Shown: piece by piece, positions 9,110 through 18,786 of the stretch | Layout: each line of letters starts with the position of its first letter | Numbering within the stretch: the stretch's first letter is position 1 | Source of the DNA: JAEZBP01 sp963832725 | GTDB taxonomy: Bacteria; Myxococcota_A; Polyangia; Polyangiales; Sandaracinaceae | Direction of reading: 5' to 3' | Length of the DNA stretch: 64,000 bases | NCBI GenBank assembly: GCA_963832725.1 | Contig: CAWHVG010000003.1 | Coordinates: 806,001-870,000 of the forward strand | The notes under the pieces: generated by a model | The model's database searches: none | What the model saw: only the letters and a program-made list of their open reading frames with translations | Told to the model about the DNA's origin: nothing | Position numbers and translations under genes: made by a program

Positions 9110-10455
9110 ATATCATCGCAACCCCCATCGTGTGGATGGTGGGGGCCGCGACGATGAGCTACTTTGTTCGCGGCTTCCCGGGGAAGCTCGCAACTGTTTG
9201 CTATCTGGCGTACGTGGCACATCTTCTTTCCGCCGTCGCGCAGGTTTTGCTGACAGAGCACTATTTCGGCGGCGGAGACATGCTCGTTTACGCCTTAGAA
9301 GGGCGGTGGATCGCGCGGTTGATAGAGACTGACCCCGTGCGGTTCGTTCCCGACGTCATCCGGCTCACACTACAGCAAGATTACCACCTGCCTGTGCGCG
9401 TCATAGGAGCCGGATCCACGGCTAGCATGGCAGGGATATCCGGGCTATTATTTGCACTGGTGGGCGGTTCGACGCAAGCGGGCATTGCGGTGGTCGCAAC
9501 GTCGTCGTTCATCGGCAAGCTGGTTTTGGTTCGCAGCTTTCGAGCTGGAGGACTCGAGTACCGTGGCAATCCCATCGCCGGCGTCATCCTGTTGTTGCCG
9601 TCGTCGACCTTTTGGGCTTCGGGTCTACTAAAGGAATCCGTTGCCATGGGCCCGCTCTGCGTGATGGCGGCGGCCCTCAATCGATTGTCGCGGCGGGCAT
9701 CGCCAATGCCAGTAGTCACGATGGGCATCGCGGCGTTGCCAGTCGCACTCGTCAAGCCATATATTCTTTTCGCATTTGCCGCCGGATCGGGCGCCCTAAT
9801 CTATTCCCGATTCGCGGCCAGACGTGGAACTGTGCTGGGCAAGCCGCTCTACCTGGCACTGGCGGCCCTCGTCGCGTTTGGCGGAGTGCTCGCCCTGGGA
9901 CGAATCTTTCCGCAGTTCCAAGTTGAGCGGCTGGGAGAAAGCGTTGCAAATCTCCAGCTGGTGGGACAGCGTGTAGAGGGAGGGTCTAACTACAGTATCG
10001 GTGATCCAGGCGAGCGAAGCCTCGTCGGACAACTGGCATTTGCTCCACTGGCCCTCTTCACTTCATTGTTTCGGCCGCTCTTCTTTGAGATCCACAACGC
10101 GGTCAGTTTGCTCGCTGCGGCCGAGGCGACAGTCATACTACTCCTCGCGCTGCGCGCAGTCAGGTCCAACCCGTGGGCCGAGCTGTTTCGACAGACGGCG
10201 GGCTCTCCGATGGTGGCCTTTTGCGCGGCGTTCACCGGAGTGTTCGGGCTGGCGGTCGGACTAGCGACTACGAACCTCGGCTCACTGTCACGGTACCGCA
10301 TGCCGCTCCTGCCTTTCTGGATGGTGCTGCTGGTGGTATGGAACCGTGATCTGTTCTCACCGGCTCGTAAGGCGTCTGTCCCAGCGCCTCGTGTCGGGGT
10401 TCCGCGCCATCGATCCGGGGCGCCCCCGCCGCGTCCTGCGGGACGCGTGACGTAG
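9097..10455 (+). CDS. Multi-pass membrane protein, possible Wzy-like polymerase
   Basis: 452 residues from a GTG that overlaps the end of the amidotransferase gene by 13 bases. Around ten hydrophobic segments are visible, with a large periplasmic-type stretch (about residues 55-105) and charged motifs in FGGGDMLVYALEGRW and ASGLLKESVAMG. No domain is recognised. Size, topology and location next to flippase and glycosyltransferases suit an O-antigen polymerase (Wzy) or similar integral glycan enzyme, and Wzy proteins are known for poor sequence conservation. A second polymerase/ligase candidate exists at 18773. The last 33 codons overlap the convergent glycosyltransferase gene and have a low-complexity, Arg/Pro-rich tail, which may be the result of stop loss. 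Confidence 0.72.
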   Translation: MESVDIIATPIVWMVGAATMSYFVRGFPGKLATVCYLAYVAHLLSAVAQVLLTEHYFGGGDMLVYALEGRWIARLIETDPVRFVPDVIRLTLQQDYHLPVRVIGAGSTASMAGISGLLFALVGGSTQAGIAVVATSSFIGKLVLVRSFRAGGLEYRGNPIAGVILLLPSSTFWASGLLKESVAMGPLCVMAAALNRLSRRASPMPVVTMGIAALPVALVKPYILFAFAAGSGALIYSRFAARRGTVLGKPLYLALAALVAFGGVLALGRIFPQFQVERLGESVANLQLVGQRVEGGSNYSIGDPGERSLVGQLAFAPLALFTSLFRPLFFEIHNAVSLLAAAEATVILLLALRAVRSNPWAELFRQTAGSPMVAFCAAFTGVFGLAVGLATTNLGSLSRYRMPLLPFWMVLLVVWNRDLFSPARKASVPAPRVGVPRHRSGAPPPRPAGRVT

Positions 10456-11583
10456 GTAGGTTTCGAGTAGCTCCTGCCAGATGAGCTCGCGGGAAAACTG
10501 CTCGAGGGCTCGGCGGCGTCCGGCGAGTCCGTGCTCGATTCGGCGCTCGACCGCTCTGTAGCTCAGCATGGCCTCGGCCAGAGCGGCGGAGTCGCGAGCC
10601 GGGACGAGGGTGCCAGTCACACCGTCGAGCACCGCGTCGACACATCCAGGGACCCTCGTGGCGATCACGGGGAGCTCCATCGAAGCAGCCTCGAGAGGCA
10701 CGTTCGGGAAACCCTCCCGGTAGGTCGGCAACACGAGCACGTCCATCACCGCATAGAGCGCTGGGACTTCGGCGGTGGGCCCGACGATGTGCACGCGGTC
10801 GTCACGCTCAAGGCTGGTCCTAACGGATGAAGATATCGGATCCAGTGGTTCCCAGGGCCCAACAATCACGAGACGGGCTTCAGCAATTGTGGCCCGGACA
10901 CTCTGCCAGGCAGTGTGTAGTTCGTGGACCCCTTTGTCACGCACCACGCGGCCAACGAAACCGTAGACGAGGGCATGGGGGGGGATGTCCAACTTGCGCC
11001 GGGAAAGCAGGCGCGCCGTCTCATCGAACCGCGCCGGATTGAAGCGCTGGGCCGCGTCGACGCCCTGCCCACTCCCGCCCGCGAGGACGCGGATGTGGTC
11101 GGGGTCGTCCAGTCCAAGCTCCAGGGCGGCAGCTCGTAGAGACTGACTGACGCACAGAACCTCTGCCGCGAGTCCACACGAAATCCTCTCGGTTGCAGTG
11201 AGAAGCGACCTCCTGGCGCCGCGTGCACCCATCAGTGGTAGTCCGCGCATGTGGTAGATACGAACCGGAACCCTGGCCAAAGTGGCGGCCAGCATTCCCA
11301 ACAAGCCCCCCTTCGGCGTGTGGGCGTGGACGATGTCCGGGCGTACCCTTCGAAAGTGCGCCCACAAGCGTGCGAGCGCTACCAGGTCGAGGAGGGGAGT
11401 GATCCGGCGTGCCATCGGGACTGCGACCGTCGGGACGCTTTCGCCGTCGCCAAATGCCACCAGCTCCGGCCCCGGAGACGATATGGCGCTCAGCTCCACG
11501 CCGTGTTCGCGCATGAAGTGTGCTTGGCCGCGGAGGAACGTGAGCGACATGGGCACGGTGGTAACGTGAGTGACTCGAAGCAT
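10357..11583 (-). CDS. Family 4 (GT-B) glycosyltransferase, PglA-like
   Basis: 408 residues. The N-terminal Rossmann half shows VRPDIVHAHTPKGGLLGMLAA, and the donor-binding half shows YGFVGRVVRDKGVHEL and the catalytic EGFPNVPLEAASMELPVIAT motif, the usual GT4 E-x7-E region. The N-terminal third (HVTTVPMSLTFLRGQ) resembles PglA/WbpH-type enzymes that add a sugar to undecaprenyl-PP-linked sugar. The gene lies downstream of PglC- and PglD-like genes on the same strand, which fits addition of the second sugar after priming. Its 3' end overlaps the convergent gene at 9097-10455 by 99 bases, and the final about 30 residues are Arg-rich with no family character. Confidence 0.87.
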   Translation of the reverse strand: MLRVTHVTTVPMSLTFLRGQAHFMREHGVELSAISSPGPELVAFGDGESVPTVAVPMARRITPLLDLVALARLWAHFRRVRPDIVHAHTPKGGLLGMLAATLARVPVRIYHMRGLPLMGARGARRSLLTATERISCGLAAEVLCVSQSLRAAALELGLDDPDHIRVLAGGSGQGVDAAQRFNPARFDETARLLSRRKLDIPPHALVYGFVGRVVRDKGVHELHTAWQSVRATIAEARLVIVGPWEPLDPISSSVRTSLERDDRVHIVGPTAEVPALYAVMDVLVLPTYREGFPNVPLEAASMELPVIATRVPGCVDAVLDGVTGTLVPARDSAALAEAMLSYRAVERRIEHGLAGRRRALEQFSRELIWQELLETYLRHASRRTRRGRPGSMARNPDTRRWDRRLTSR

Positions 11584-11729
11584 TGGAACAACCAGCTCAG
11601 CTCGTACCTACGTCCGGGAGCGAACCTCCGGCAGCGGGCACGGCGCATCGCCTTTGAGCTTCAGCACCCGCAAAGCTCCGCGCGTTGCTCTCTTTGCGGG
11701 AAATCGCCGCGGGCAGGCTCCAATACCGG

Positions 11730-12395
11730 TTATTCCACACATGGTTCTGGCTTCAGGCGTCGTGCGGGGACGCCGACCCAGGTCTCGCCGGCTGGGACGC
11801 TTTTGGTCACGACGGCACCGGCCCCAACAGTCGCGCCCTCCCCCACTCGCAGGTACTGCAAGACCGACGCGCTTGAACCCACCAGGACACCCCGCTCGAG
11901 CTCGACGCCACCGGCGATGCTGGCGTTGTGGTTGACGACGACTCCAGGACCGAACCGTGCCTCATGGCCCAGAGTCACGGCCAGGTTGATGAGGGCGAAG
12001 TCGTCGAAGACGAGGTTGACCGAGCCGACGACGCCGGCGCCGATCATCACGCCGCGACCGAAGCGGGCGGAGTTGCGCTCGAATTCCGCGCGCGGATGGA
12101 CGAGGTTCGGCCACCCCTTGTCGGGGAAACGCTCGCTCAGCCGTGCGCCGACCCGGAGGCGGGCAGCCGGCGTGCCGATTCCGAGGGCCAAGGCGTCGAA
12201 CGCGTCTCGGTTGGCCTCGAGCCACCTTTCGTCCCCGAGCACCTCGCTGTCGTGCGGACCGAGCTTGCTGGCGTCGCTCACGACGAAGCCGGCGAGCTCG
12301 TAGCTGGGCTCGACGGCGTTGATCTCGCGGATGAGCCACGCGGTGTCCCGAGCCTGGCCGCCGGCGCCGATGATGACGATCCGAGTGGGGCTCAC
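11730..12395 (-). CDS. PglD/NeuD-family sugar acetyltransferase
   Basis: 221 residues from a GTG at 12395 that overlaps the upstream stop (GTGA). The same frame extends further upstream, but that part is the shadow of the PglC-like gene. The N-terminal domain is a small Rossmann unit (RIVIIGAGGQARDTAWLI) and the C-terminal domain is a left-handed beta-helix (VNHNASIAGGVELERGVLVG), ending GVPARRLK. PglD acetylates the 4-amino group of UDP-4-amino-4,6-dideoxy-GlcNAc; NeuD acetylates sialic acid. Adjacent PglC-like and, across the divergent region, PglE- and PglF-like genes favour the bacillosamine role. The likely catalytic His lies in the VNHNA segment. Confidence 0.84.
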   Translation of the reverse strand: MSPTRIVIIGAGGQARDTAWLIREINAVEPSYELAGFVVSDASKLGPHDSEVLGDERWLEANRDAFDALALGIGTPAARLRVGARLSERFPDKGWPNLVHPRAEFERNSARFGRGVMIGAGVVGSVNLVFDDFALINLAVTLGHEARFGPGVVVNHNASIAGGVELERGVLVGSSASVLQYLRVGEGATVGAGAVVTKSVPAGETWVGVPARRLKPEPCVE

Positions 12396-13099
12396 GCGTG
12401 CGCCTCGCTGCCCATGAACTCGGGCATGGTGGCCTCGCCCGCGGCCGAGATGCCTTCGCGGACCAGCACCTTCTTGGCCGTGGCGAAGAGGATCTTCAGG
12501 TCCAGCGCGAGTGACCAGTGGTCGATGTACCAGAGGTCGAGGGCGAACTTGTCGTCCCAGCTCAGCGCATTGCGACCGTTGATCTGAGCCCATCCGGTGA
12601 TGCCGGGCGGCAGCTCGTGGCGGCGCATCTGCTCGTGGGTGTAGCGCGGCAGATACCGAACCAAGAGCGGCCGCGGGCCGACCAGGGACATGTCGCCGGC
12701 GAGCACGTTCCAGAGCTCGGGGAGCTCGTCCATGCTGGTGGAGCGCAGGAAGCGGCCGAAGGCGGTCATTCGGTCCCCGTCGGGCAGCAGCTCCCCGTCC
12801 GGACCGCGCTCGTTCGTCATGGTCCGGAACTTCACGATGCGGAACACGCAGCCGTTCTGGCCCGGACGGTCCTGGGTGAAGACAGGCGGCCAGCCGTGGA
12901 AGGCGAGCTCCATCGCGGTGATGGCGCCGAGGACCGGCGCGCCCGCCGCGAGGCCTGCCCCCGCGACGACAACGTCCAGCACGCGCTTGGCGCGGAGGGC
13001 GAGGCTGGGGTTCGGGATGTCTCGGAGCCAGGACACGCGGGCGGTATGTTTCTTCGCGGGGCGGGGTGATTCAAGGGTCCTTTTTGCTGGGGGCCCCAC
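12392..13099 (-). CDS. PglC-like undecaprenyl-phosphate sugar-phosphate transferase
   Basis: 235 residues. A single membrane segment (VLDVVVAGAGLAAGAPVLGAI, about residues 42-63) is followed by the monotopic phosphoglycosyltransferase core: FRIVKFRTM, LRSTSMDELPELWNVLAGDMSLVGPRPLL, then GITGWAQINGRN. The Asp-Glu pair in SMDELP is the catalytic dyad of the family. It transfers a phospho-sugar, probably diNAc-bacillosamine or a related amino sugar, from UDP to undecaprenyl phosphate, priming the repeat unit. The start is uncertain: the ATG at 13099 adds a basic 21-residue N-terminus and sits beside the GC-rich repeat; a GTG at 13036 (SWLRDIPNPS) is an alternative. It is the first gene of the minus-strand set. 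Confidence 0.9.
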   Translation of the reverse strand: MGPPAKRTLESPRPAKKHTARVSWLRDIPNPSLALRAKRVLDVVVAGAGLAAGAPVLGAITAMELAFHGWPPVFTQDRPGQNGCVFRIVKFRTMTNERGPDGELLPDGDRMTAFGRFLRSTSMDELPELWNVLAGDMSLVGPRPLLVRYLPRYTHEQMRRHELPPGITGWAQINGRNALSWDDKFALDLWYIDHWSLALDLKILFATAKKVLVREGISAAGEATMPEFMGSEAHA

Positions 13100-13167
13100 C
13101 CCCCGGCCCCCTCCCGGTGGGAGGGGGTGATCCGACCCGGAGGGACTGGTGGTGGGAGGGGGTGATC
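13094..13167. repeat. GC-rich hairpin repeat, one full and one partial copy
   Basis: The core is CCCCACCCCCCGG then CCCCCTCCC-GGT-GGGAGGGGG, a 9-base stem with a three-base loop (13110-13130). A partial copy (GTGGGAGGGGGTGATC) follows at about 13150-13167. Related cores occur at 15593-15688, in 24164-25779 (split by the IS element) and at 28677-28860. This copy lies in the divergent space between the PglC-like gene and the UDP-sugar dehydrogenase gene. Strong G/C hairpins of this kind could act as transcript ends or simply be a dispersed repeat family. Confidence 0.75.
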
Positions 13168-13278
13168 AGTACGGCGAACTCGTGGGGGGCGCGGCGCAAC
13201 GGATGCTCGGCGCGATTGACGGAGGCGGACCCGAGGTGCAAGGTCGGCCGGCCAATCCCGTAGCAAGGGCTGAAACAC

Positions 13279-14562
<1,284 letters not shown>

Positions 14563-14565
14563 GCC

Positions 14566-15579
14566 ATGGCGAAGTTCTTGGTGACCGGCGCGGCCGGGTT
14601 CATCGGCTACCACCTGAGCGAGAAGCTGCTCGCCCGCGGCGACGAGGTGGTCGGGCTCGACATCGTCAACGACTACTACTCGGTCGCGCTCAAGGAGGCG
14701 CGGCTCGAGCGGCTGAAGCGGCACGAGGGCTTCCGCTTCGCCAAGGTCGACCTCGCCGACCGCGAGCGCATGGCGAGCCTCTTCGCCGAGGGGCGCTTCG
14801 ACGTGGTGGTCAACCTCGCCGCCCAGGCAGGCGTCCGCTACTCGCTGACGAACCCGCACGCCTACGTGGACAGCAACCTCGTCGGGTTCACCAACGTGCT
14901 CGAGGGTTGCCGCCACGGGGGCGTGAAGCACCTGGTCTACGCGTCGTCGAGCTCGGTCTACGGGGCCAACACGACGATGCCCTTCTCGGTGCACGACAAC
15001 GTGGATCACCCGCTCAGCCTCTACGCGGCCAGCAAGAAGGCCAACGAGCTGATGGCCCACACCTACAGCCACCTCTACCGGCTGCCGACGACGGGCCTGC
15101 GCTTCTTCACGGTCTACGGGCCCTGGGGCCGGCCGGACATGGCGCTCTTCCTGTTCACGAAGGCCATCCTCGAGGGCCGGCCCATCGACGTGTTCAACCA
15201 CGGGCAGATGCGCCGCGACTTCACCTACGTGGACGACATCGTCGAGGGCGTGGTGCGGGTGGCGGACCGGATCCCGGAGCCGAACGGCGATTGGTCGGGC
15301 GCGAAGCCGGATCCGGGAACCAGCAACGCGCCCTATCGCATCTACAACATCGGCAACAACCAGCCGGTCGAGCTGATGCACATGATCGAGGTCCTCGAGG
15401 ACTGCCTCGGGCAGCGCGCCGAGAAGAACATGCTGCCGATGCAGCCCGGCGACGTGCCCGCGACGTACGCCGACGTCGACGATTTGGTGCGCGACGTGGG
15501 GTTCAAGCCTCAGACGTCCATCGAGGACGGCGTTCGGCGCTTCGTGGAGTGGTATCGAGCGTACTACGGAGCAGCTTGA
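14566..15579 (+). CDS. UDP-glucuronate 4-epimerase-like SDR enzyme
   Basis: 337 residues. The NAD motif is VTGAAGFIGYHLSEKLL, and the catalytic Ser/Tyr/Lys are in YASSSSVYG and LYAASKKANE. LAAQAGVRYSLTNPHAYVDSN and MRRDFTYVDDIVEGVVRV match the CapI/LpsL/GAE group, which interconverts UDP-GlcA and UDP-GalA. It follows the dehydrogenase by 3 bases, so both should be made together; a HexNAc uronate substrate is also possible. The gene ends just before a tandem 42-bp repeat that lies upstream of the PglE-like gene. Confidence 0.88.
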   Translation: MAKFLVTGAAGFIGYHLSEKLLARGDEVVGLDIVNDYYSVALKEARLERLKRHEGFRFAKVDLADRERMASLFAEGRFDVVVNLAAQAGVRYSLTNPHAYVDSNLVGFTNVLEGCRHGGVKHLVYASSSSVYGANTTMPFSVHDNVDHPLSLYAASKKANELMAHTYSHLYRLPTTGLRFFTVYGPWGRPDMALFLFTKAILEGRPIDVFNHGQMRRDFTYVDDIVEGVVRVADRIPEPNGDWSGAKPDPGTSNAPYRIYNIGNNQPVELMHMIEVLEDCLGQRAEKNMLPMQPGDVPATYADVDDLVRDVGFKPQTSIEDGVRRFVEWYRAYYGAA

Positions 15580-15592
15580 TGCGTTGCCTTCG

Positions 15593-15688
15593 CCACCCAC
15601 CCCCCGGCCCCCTCCCTGAGGGAGGGGGTGTTCAGGAGTGTTCGGCCGGCCCCCTTCCTGAGGGAGGGGGTGTTCAGGAGTGTTCGGC
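15593..15688. repeat. GC-rich hairpin repeat with a perfect-register 42-bp tandem duplication
   Basis: The block starts with CCCACCCCCCGG and then holds two 42-base units (15605-15646 and 15647-15688) that differ at one base. Each unit has a CCCTCCC-type / GGGAGGGGG stem around TGA and ends GTTCAGGAGTGTTCGGC. The second unit abuts the ATG of the PglE-like gene at 15689, so its AGGAG (15676-15680) is that gene's Shine-Dalgarno. The first unit carries the same AGGAG but no start codon. A strong hairpin so close to a ribosome site could lower translation of the downstream genes. Confidence 0.85.
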
Positions 15689-16819
15689 ATGAGTGGCCGC
15701 ATCTATCTTTCGGCGCCGCACATGGGCGGGGAGGAGCTTTCGTTCGTTCACGAGGCGTTCGAGACGAACTGGCTGTCTTCGGTCGGGCCGAACATCACGG
15801 CGTTCGAGGAGGAGCTCGGCGAGGTGGTGGGCGGGCACGTGTGCGCGCTGGCCTCCGGGACGGCGGCGATCCATCTGGGCCTCCGGCTGCTCGGCGTGGG
15901 GCCCGGCGACGAGGTGCTCTGTCCGACGCTGACGTTCGTGGCGACGGCGAACCCCATCGTCTATCAGGGCGCGAAGCCGGTTTTCCTCGACTGCGAGCGA
16001 GTGTCCTGGAACCTCGATCCGAACGTGCTGGAGCACGCGCTGGCGGCCAAGGCCGCCGTCGGGAGGCGGCCCAAGGCGTTGATCTTGGTGCACCTCTTCG
16101 GGCAGAGCGCCGACCTCGACAGCATCCTCGAGGTGACGCGCCGCTACGAGGTGCCGGTGGTGGAGGACGCAGCCGAAGCGCTCGGCACGCTCTACCGCGG
16201 GCAACAGGTGGGCGCCTTCGGCGACGTCGGCGTGGCCAGCTTCAACGGGAACAAGATCATCACCACCACCTCGGGCGGCGCGCTGATCGGCCGGGACGAG
16301 GAGATGGTGAAGAAGGCCCGCTTCTGGTCCACCCAGGCCCGCGACCCGTCGATCGCGTATGAACATTCGGAGCTCGGCTACAACTACCGGATGAGCAACG
16401 TGCTGGCGGGGATCGGCCGCGGCCAGCTCCGCGTGCTCGCCGACCGAGTCCGCCAGCGCAGGGCGAACGCGTTCGCGTACGCGGAGGCTTTCTCCGACCT
16501 CGAGGGTATCGAGCTCATGCCGCAAGCGGACTGGGGACTGCACACCAACTGGCTCAGCGTCTTCCTCGTCGACGAGGCGAAGCTGGGCGTCTCGCGCGAC
16601 GCGCTCGTCCACGCGATGGCCGCCGAAGACATCGAGGCGCGCCCGGTCTGGAAGCCGATGCACACCCAGCCGCTCTACGCGTCGGCCGAGCGCTTCGGTG
16701 GGGAGGTCGCCGAGGACCTCTTCGCCCGCGGCATCTGCTTGCCCAGCTCCACGAACATGAGCGCCGACGACCGCGCTCGCGTCATCGATTGCATCCGCCG
16801 CACGGTGGGGCGAGGCTGA
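15689..16819 (+). CDS. PglE-like UDP-sugar aminotransferase (DegT/DnrJ/EryC1/StrS family)
   Basis: 376 residues with ATG at 15689, 8 bases after AGGAG; a GTG three codons upstream lies inside the repeat and is less likely. The PLP Lys is about K189 in FNGNKIITTTSGG, and VVEDAAEALGT holds the cofactor-binding Asp. The N-terminus (IYLSAPHMGGEE) and overall length match the PglE/PseC/WbpE aminotransferases. PglE aminates C4 of UDP-4-keto-6-deoxy-GlcNAc, the product of PglF. The PglF-like gene starts 5 bases after this stop, which supports that role. It is distinct from the FdtB-like aminotransferase at 1732, which lies next to a ketoisomerase. Confidence 0.9.
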   Translation: MSGRIYLSAPHMGGEELSFVHEAFETNWLSSVGPNITAFEEELGEVVGGHVCALASGTAAIHLGLRLLGVGPGDEVLCPTLTFVATANPIVYQGAKPVFLDCERVSWNLDPNVLEHALAAKAAVGRRPKALILVHLFGQSADLDSILEVTRRYEVPVVEDAAEALGTLYRGQQVGAFGDVGVASFNGNKIITTTSGGALIGRDEEMVKKARFWSTQARDPSIAYEHSELGYNYRMSNVLAGIGRGQLRVLADRVRQRRANAFAYAEAFSDLEGIELMPQADWGLHTNWLSVFLVDEAKLGVSRDALVHAMAAEDIEARPVWKPMHTQPLYASAERFGGEVAEDLFARGICLPSSTNMSADDRARVIDCIRRTVGRG

Positions 16820-16824
16820 CGCGC

Positions 16825-18786
16825 ATGCGACGGCACGTCCTGCGACTGTCTCAGCTCGCCATCGACTTGGTGGCGCTGGCGCTCGCGTTCTCCGTCGCGT
16901 TCCTCCTGCGCTTCGATTGGCGGCCGCCGACCGACATGATCGGGCGGCTCGCGCTGACCGTCCCCTACGTGGTCATCGGCGAGTACATCGTGCTCTGGGG
17001 CTTCGGCGTGCCGAAGTTCTCGTGGCGCTACATCGGGCTGCGGGAGGCCTGGCGCATCCTCGCGGCGACGCTGGTGGCGGGCGTCGTGCTGCTCTGGGCA
17101 CGCATCGGCCTCGGCGAGCTGCAGAGCGACTACGTCTACCTCCGCCACGCCGTGATTCCGCTCGGGGTCATCGCCATGAACTTCGTGCTGATGTTCGTGG
17201 CCATCACCGGCGTACGCGGCCTGAGGCGCATCCTCGGTGAAGAGGTCGAGACGCGACGCCGCCTCGGCGGAACGACGCGCGAGGCCGTGCCGACGATGCT
17301 CATCGGCGCCGGTCAGGGCGGCGTGCTGATGACCAAGGAGCTCGCCAACCGGCCCGATCTGGGCCTGCGCGCGGTGGGTTTCCTCGACGACGACGCGAGC
17401 AAGGTCGGCTCGGTGGTCAACGGCGTGCCCGTCCTCGGGACGACCGAGCGGTTGGAAGAGCTCTGCGTCGAACACGGCGCGGCGCAAGTCCTCATCACCA
17501 TGGCCAGCGCGCCTGGGTCGACGATCCGCCGCATCTCGAAGCTGGCCGAGGACGCAGGGCTGCCCGTCAAGATCATCCCCGGTCTCTACGAGATCGCGGG
17601 GGGTCGCGTGGAGCTGGCGCGCATCCGCCCGGTGGCCATCGAGGACCTGCTCCGACGCGAACCCGTTGCGCTGGATCAGGACGCCATCGCCCAGGATCTG
17701 CGCGACCGCGTCGTCTTGGTGACCGGCGCGGGCGGCAGCATCGGCTCGGAGCTCTGCCGCCAGGTGGCCACGTTCCGCCCGTCACGGCTTCTCTTGGCCG
17801 AGCGCGCGGAGAACAACCTCTTCGAGATCCACCGCGAGCTGCACAAGCGGCACCCCGAGCTCGACATCGTGCCGCTGATGGCCGACGTCGGCGACGTCGA
17901 CCGGATGCGCGAGGTCTTCCGGAGCTACTCGCCCTACGCCGTCTTCCACGCCGCGGCGCACAAGCACGTGCCGATGATGGAGTGGAACCCGGGCGAGGCC
18001 ATCAAGAACAACGTCTTCGGGACCAAGACGGTGGCCGACCTGGCGGACGAGCACGGAGTACAGAGCTTCGTGATGATCTCCACCGACAAGGCCGTGAACC
18101 CGACCAGCGTGATGGGCACGAGCAAGCGCGTGGCCGAGATGTACGTGCAGGCGCTGGCCGGCCGGAGCGAGACGCGCTTCGTGACCGTGCGCTTCGGCAA
18201 CGTGCTGGGCTCGGCCGGCAGCGTCATCCCGATCTTCCGGCAGCAGATCGAGGACGGCGGCCCCGTCACGGTCACCCACCCGGACATGCGCCGCTACTTC
18301 ATGACCATCCCCGAGGCCTGCCAGCTCGTGCTCCAGGCCGGCAGCATGGGGCGCGGCGGCGAGATCTTCGTGCTCGACATGGGCGAGCCGGTGAAGATCG
18401 TGGACCTCGCCCGCGATCTCATTCGGCTGAGCGGCTTCCGGCCGGACGAGGACATCGAGATCGCGTTCACCGGCGTTCGCCCCGGCGAGAAGCTCTTCGA
18501 GGAGATCGCCACCGACGGCGAGAACGCGGACAAGACCCGGCACCCCAAGATCTTCGTCGGCCGCCGGCCTGCCGCGGCGTGGGGCGACGTCATCCAGCAC
18601 CTCGACGCGCTCTCGACCTGCCTCGAGCGACCGAGTCGCGAGCGGGTGGTCGCCGCGCTGCACGACTGCGTCCCCGAGTACAAAGAGCCCGAGCCCGAAC
18701 AGCCTCGCGCGTCGCGTCCGCCGCGAGAAGAAGCGCCGCCACCGCCGCTCGGTGCTCTGGCCATGACCTCCGGTGCCGCCGACTGA
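16825..18786 (+). CDS. PglF/CapD-like membrane UDP-GlcNAc 4,6-dehydratase
   Basis: 653 residues. About four membrane segments occupy residues 1-130, then a CoA-binding-like Rossmann domain (TMLIGAGQGGVLMTKEL) and the catalytic SDR domain with VTGAGGSIGSEL at about residue 300. MISTDKAVNPTSVMGTSKR, where PglF/FlaA1-type enzymes have Met in place of the usual SDR Tyr, and RPGEKLFEE are visible. I use ATG 16825, since the 12 codons before it overlap the previous gene's end. The enzyme removes water from UDP-GlcNAc to give UDP-4-keto-6-deoxy-GlcNAc, first step to UDP-diNAc-bacillosamine. PglE-like and PglD/PglC-like genes nearby complete that path. The last about 40 residues are Pro/Arg-rich and unlike the family. 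Confidence 0.9.
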   Translation: MRRHVLRLSQLAIDLVALALAFSVAFLLRFDWRPPTDMIGRLALTVPYVVIGEYIVLWGFGVPKFSWRYIGLREAWRILAATLVAGVVLLWARIGLGELQSDYVYLRHAVIPLGVIAMNFVLMFVAITGVRGLRRILGEEVETRRRLGGTTREAVPTMLIGAGQGGVLMTKELANRPDLGLRAVGFLDDDASKVGSVVNGVPVLGTTERLEELCVEHGAAQVLITMASAPGSTIRRISKLAEDAGLPVKIIPGLYEIAGGRVELARIRPVAIEDLLRREPVALDQDAIAQDLRDRVVLVTGAGGSIGSELCRQVATFRPSRLLLAERAENNLFEIHRELHKRHPELDIVPLMADVGDVDRMREVFRSYSPYAVFHAAAHKHVPMMEWNPGEAIKNNVFGTKTVADLADEHGVQSFVMISTDKAVNPTSVMGTSKRVAEMYVQALAGRSETRFVTVRFGNVLGSAGSVIPIFRQQIEDGGPVTVTHPDMRRYFMTIPEACQLVLQAGSMGRGGEIFVLDMGEPVKIVDLARDLIRLSGFRPDEDIEIAFTGVRPGEKLFEEIATDGENADKTRHPKIFVGRRPAAAWGDVIQHLDALSTCLERPSRERVVAALHDCVPEYKEPEPEQPRASRPPREEAPPPPLGALAMTSGAAD

